Assembly: GCA_039817415.1 (NCBI GenBank) | Contig: JBCBVV010000030.1 | Location: 18,863-82,862 of the forward strand | Length of the DNA: 64,000 bases | Source: JALEFZ01 sp039817415 | GTDB taxonomy: Bacteria > Bacteroidota > Bacteroidia > J057 | Direction of reading: 5' to 3' | Shown: positions 62,476 to 64,000 of the stretch, one piece after another | Numbering within the stretch: the stretch's first letter is position 1 | Layout: every line of letters starts with the position of its first letter | Position numbers and translations under genes: made by a program | Notes under the pieces: model-generated | Told to the model about the DNA's origin: nothing | Seen by the model: the letters and a program-made list of their open reading frames with translations, nothing else | The model's database searches: none

Positions 62476-63314
62476 TCTACGGCTGCCCAAACAAAGCGAA
62501 TGCTGTGACCTGGTCTTAATTGTCCAATAGGATCTAAGCATTTTTGGGCAATCACGCCAATTCTGGGATAGCCTCCTGTGGTTTGTGCATCAGCTAGCAG
62601 TATGACCGGGCTTCCATCTCCACTCACCTGAACCGTTCCAGGCAATATACCAGAAGAATGAATCTCAGTTATTCCCGGATCAGGTACTTCAGGCCCTTGA
62701 AGTCGATATCCCATTCTGTTTGACTGAGGAGAGATTCGCCATTCACAAGAAAAAAAGTGAGCCAAATATGACCTGGAAAATAGATCAAATTCAGGCCCTG
62801 GATATAGGGTGACTGTCAATTTATCTTTAAAATCCTTAGGCTGTTTCTGACTGAGATCCACGAAAGGAGCAAGCGCAACTTCAAGGACTTCGTCTTGCTG
62901 AAGCATCTGGGGCCCATGAAGAGGAGAAACCTTTGGTGAAAGGAATTGGCCTCCTATCGCTAGGTAGGATCGGCAACCATTTTTGCACCTTCCAAAACTC
63001 AAAATCTGACCGGGAAGTACTTGATGTGTGCTGTTCAGGCTAAGGGGGATATCATCCAGTTGGGGAGAAATATCTGCCCCGGTAATGGCTATTTGACAGG
63101 CTGAATCGAATAGCAGGGTAGGGCCACCGATGGTTATTTCAAGTACTTGACTATCTGCTGGATTCCCTACCAATTCATTGGCAATTCGTGCAGACATCCT
63201 GTCCATGGCTCCTCCAATAGGAAGCCCCTGTTCGAGATGTTCTGCATGACCTTGATCCTGAAGGGTCGTAAACATACCTGCTCTTTTGACCCATACAAGC
63301 AAACGATTATCCAT
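62472..63314 (-). CDS. pxpC: 5-oxoprolinase subunit C (PxpC)
   Basis: 280 residues of the biotin-dependent carboxyltransferase/urea amidolyase-like fold: VKRAGMFTTLQDQGH near the start, GGAMDRMSARIANELVG, LEITIGGP, and the later GYRLQGPEVP and ILPGTVQVSGDGSPVILLADAQTTGGYPRIG motifs. With PxpB and PxpA it hydrolyses 5-oxoproline, a damage product of glutamine, to glutamate at the cost of ATP. Its ATG overlaps the pxpB stop (ATGGATAA), so the two are translationally coupled. pxpA is not in the window. Confidence 0.93.
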   Translation of the reverse strand: MDNRLLVWVKRAGMFTTLQDQGHAEHLEQGLPIGGAMDRMSARIANELVGNPADSQVLEITIGGPTLLFDSACQIAITGADISPQLDDIPLSLNSTHQVLPGQILSFGRCKNGCRSYLAIGGQFLSPKVSPLHGPQMLQQDEVLEVALAPFVDLSQKQPKDFKDKLTVTLYPGPEFDLFSRSYLAHFFSCEWRISPQSNRMGYRLQGPEVPDPGITEIHSSGILPGTVQVSGDGSPVILLADAQTTGGYPRIGVIAQKCLDPIGQLRPGHSIRFVWAAVD

Positions 63315-64000
63315 AGTAATCCTCCCAATTGAGTTGTCCTGCCTTCCTTTTTCGGCTTAATTCCTCATGTTCTGAAAGACTAATAGGAATAAAACGGATT
63401 AGGTCATCAAGGTCAATTAAGAAAGGTGGATGTTCTCCCTCTTTGACCATTCCTAGGGGGGTATGTCCAATGATTTGCCACCCACCCGCAATGGAGCTCG
63501 GATAAATCGCCGTTTGAAAGCCAGCTAAGGCAATACTTCCTTTAGGAACTCTCAACCTTGCATTCTTCAATCTTGGGGTAGGTTTTGAGCTGGGGACGTC
63601 ACCCAAATAAGCAAAGCCTGGGATAAATCCTCTCATATAAACCTGATAGCTGGTAGAATGGTGTAGCTCGATGAATTGAGAAACGGACATTCCTTGGTAG
63701 TTTGCCAGTGCAATCAAGTCAGGTCCAAATTCTCCCCCATAACAAACTGGAATTCGTATTTCTCTTGCAGCTTTGGAGACCAAGGGCTGAGACATAAGCC
63801 CATCCAATACACATTTAAGTTCTTCTAGTGTGGTATGGTTGACGTCTACCATAAGAGAAATTGAGGCAAATGCGGGAATGGTAGCTTGAATAGCGGGATG
63901 TTTCAATTCCCTCAAAGCAGACAAATAGCCCTTTACTTGAGAACTGATTTCTTTTGAAATGTGATCTTCAAATTGGATCAATAGGCCTCGATCCCCATAA
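63307..64000 (-). CDS. pxpB: 5-oxoprolinase subunit B (PxpB, KipI-like), 5' end outside window
   Basis: The frame reads through the right edge: before the in-frame TTG at 63979-63981 come YGDRGL and LIQFEDHISKEI, which together match the family N-terminal motif GDxALLxxF. So the true start is beyond 64000. Later motifs: VCYGGEFGPDLIALA, HHSTSYQVYMRGFIPGFAYLG and PRVPKGSIALAGFQTAIYPSS (near YP-S-x-x-GGW). Works with PxpC, overlapped at 63307-63314. Last gene of the window. Confidence 0.93.
   Translation of the reverse strand, partial: YGDRGLLIQFEDHISKEISSQVKGYLSALRELKHPAIQATIPAFASISLMVDVNHTTLEELKCVLDGLMSQPLVSKAAREIRIPVCYGGEFGPDLIALANYQGMSVSQFIELHHSTSYQVYMRGFIPGFAYLGDVPSSKPTPRLKNARLRVPKGSIALAGFQTAIYPSSIAGGWQIIGHTPLGMVKEGEHPPFLIDLDDLIRFIPISLSEHEELSRKRKAGQLNWEDYYG

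Noticed and set aside
1..64000. CRISPR arrays, tRNA or rRNA genes
   Set aside because: No regular repeat-spacer pattern and no tRNA-like T-loop consensus was noticed on either strand; a dedicated scan would be more sensitive.

Overview
The window comes from a member of the phylum Bacteroidota. Evidence: two kinds of type IX secretion (T9SS) cargo signal (a CHU_C/type B tail at 22793-23647 and a type A tail at 56171-58645), ECF sigma/FecR and STN signalling, SPOR and RDD proteins, DUF4974-type FecR, promoters of the TAnnTTTG type, and little obvious Shine-Dalgarno sequence. The mix of PKD-rich secreted proteins with sigma/outer-membrane-barrel fusions would suit Saprospiria or a related free-living lineage, but I cannot place it more exactly. 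No rRNA, tRNA or CRISPR array was recognised.

Layout. 1-5892: the end of a secreted protein cut by the left edge, an unknown protein, complex I subunit nuoM, a TetR regulator and the first of three HtrA proteases. 5906-13016: pdxJ, then the conserved block SpoIIM-DUF4129-DUF4350-MoxR-DUF58 read leftward, with an RDD gene read away from it. 13341-28609: an unknown secreted protein, a GH3/beta-lactamase-fold fusion, a 2-oxoacid dehydrogenase E2, cinA, an outer-membrane protein, a Na+/Ca2+ exchanger, SPOR and CHU_C proteins, nuoN (20 kb from nuoM), a PstS-like lipoprotein and a large TPR protein. 28711-37354: a second HtrA, YceI, an MFS exporter, a diverged ComM-like ATPase, a large cytochrome c/beta-propeller lipoprotein and a DUF2779 nuclease.

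37483-44461 is a decayed accessory island. It holds the 3' remnant of an Mrr-like nuclease gene, an AT-rich secreted coiled-coil protein, an orphan RHS tip, an IS5-family copy with an internal deletion but intact ends, an orphan 140-residue protein, an IS3-family copy with two lesions, and a 138-bp non-coding element that looks like a MITE with a TAA target duplication.

44457-64000 returns to core-type genes: small unknown proteins, a FucP-like/SSS transporter pair, an ECF sigma-FecR-STN cascade with no TonB barrel, a third HtrA, a pseudopilin-like lipoprotein, an amidohydrolase, and a block 56171-61751 joining a T9SS PKD protein, an ECF sigma factor, a single-pass membrane protein with an outer-membrane-barrel-like C-terminus, and a PKD lipoprotein. 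pxpC and pxpB (5-oxoprolinase) close the window; pxpB runs off the right edge.

The most interesting points are the sigma/fusion/PKD block, the MITE, four genes whose TAnnTTTG promoter lies only 3-5 nt before the ATG (probably leaderless mRNAs), the diverged ComM paralogue, and three HtrA paralogues in one window.
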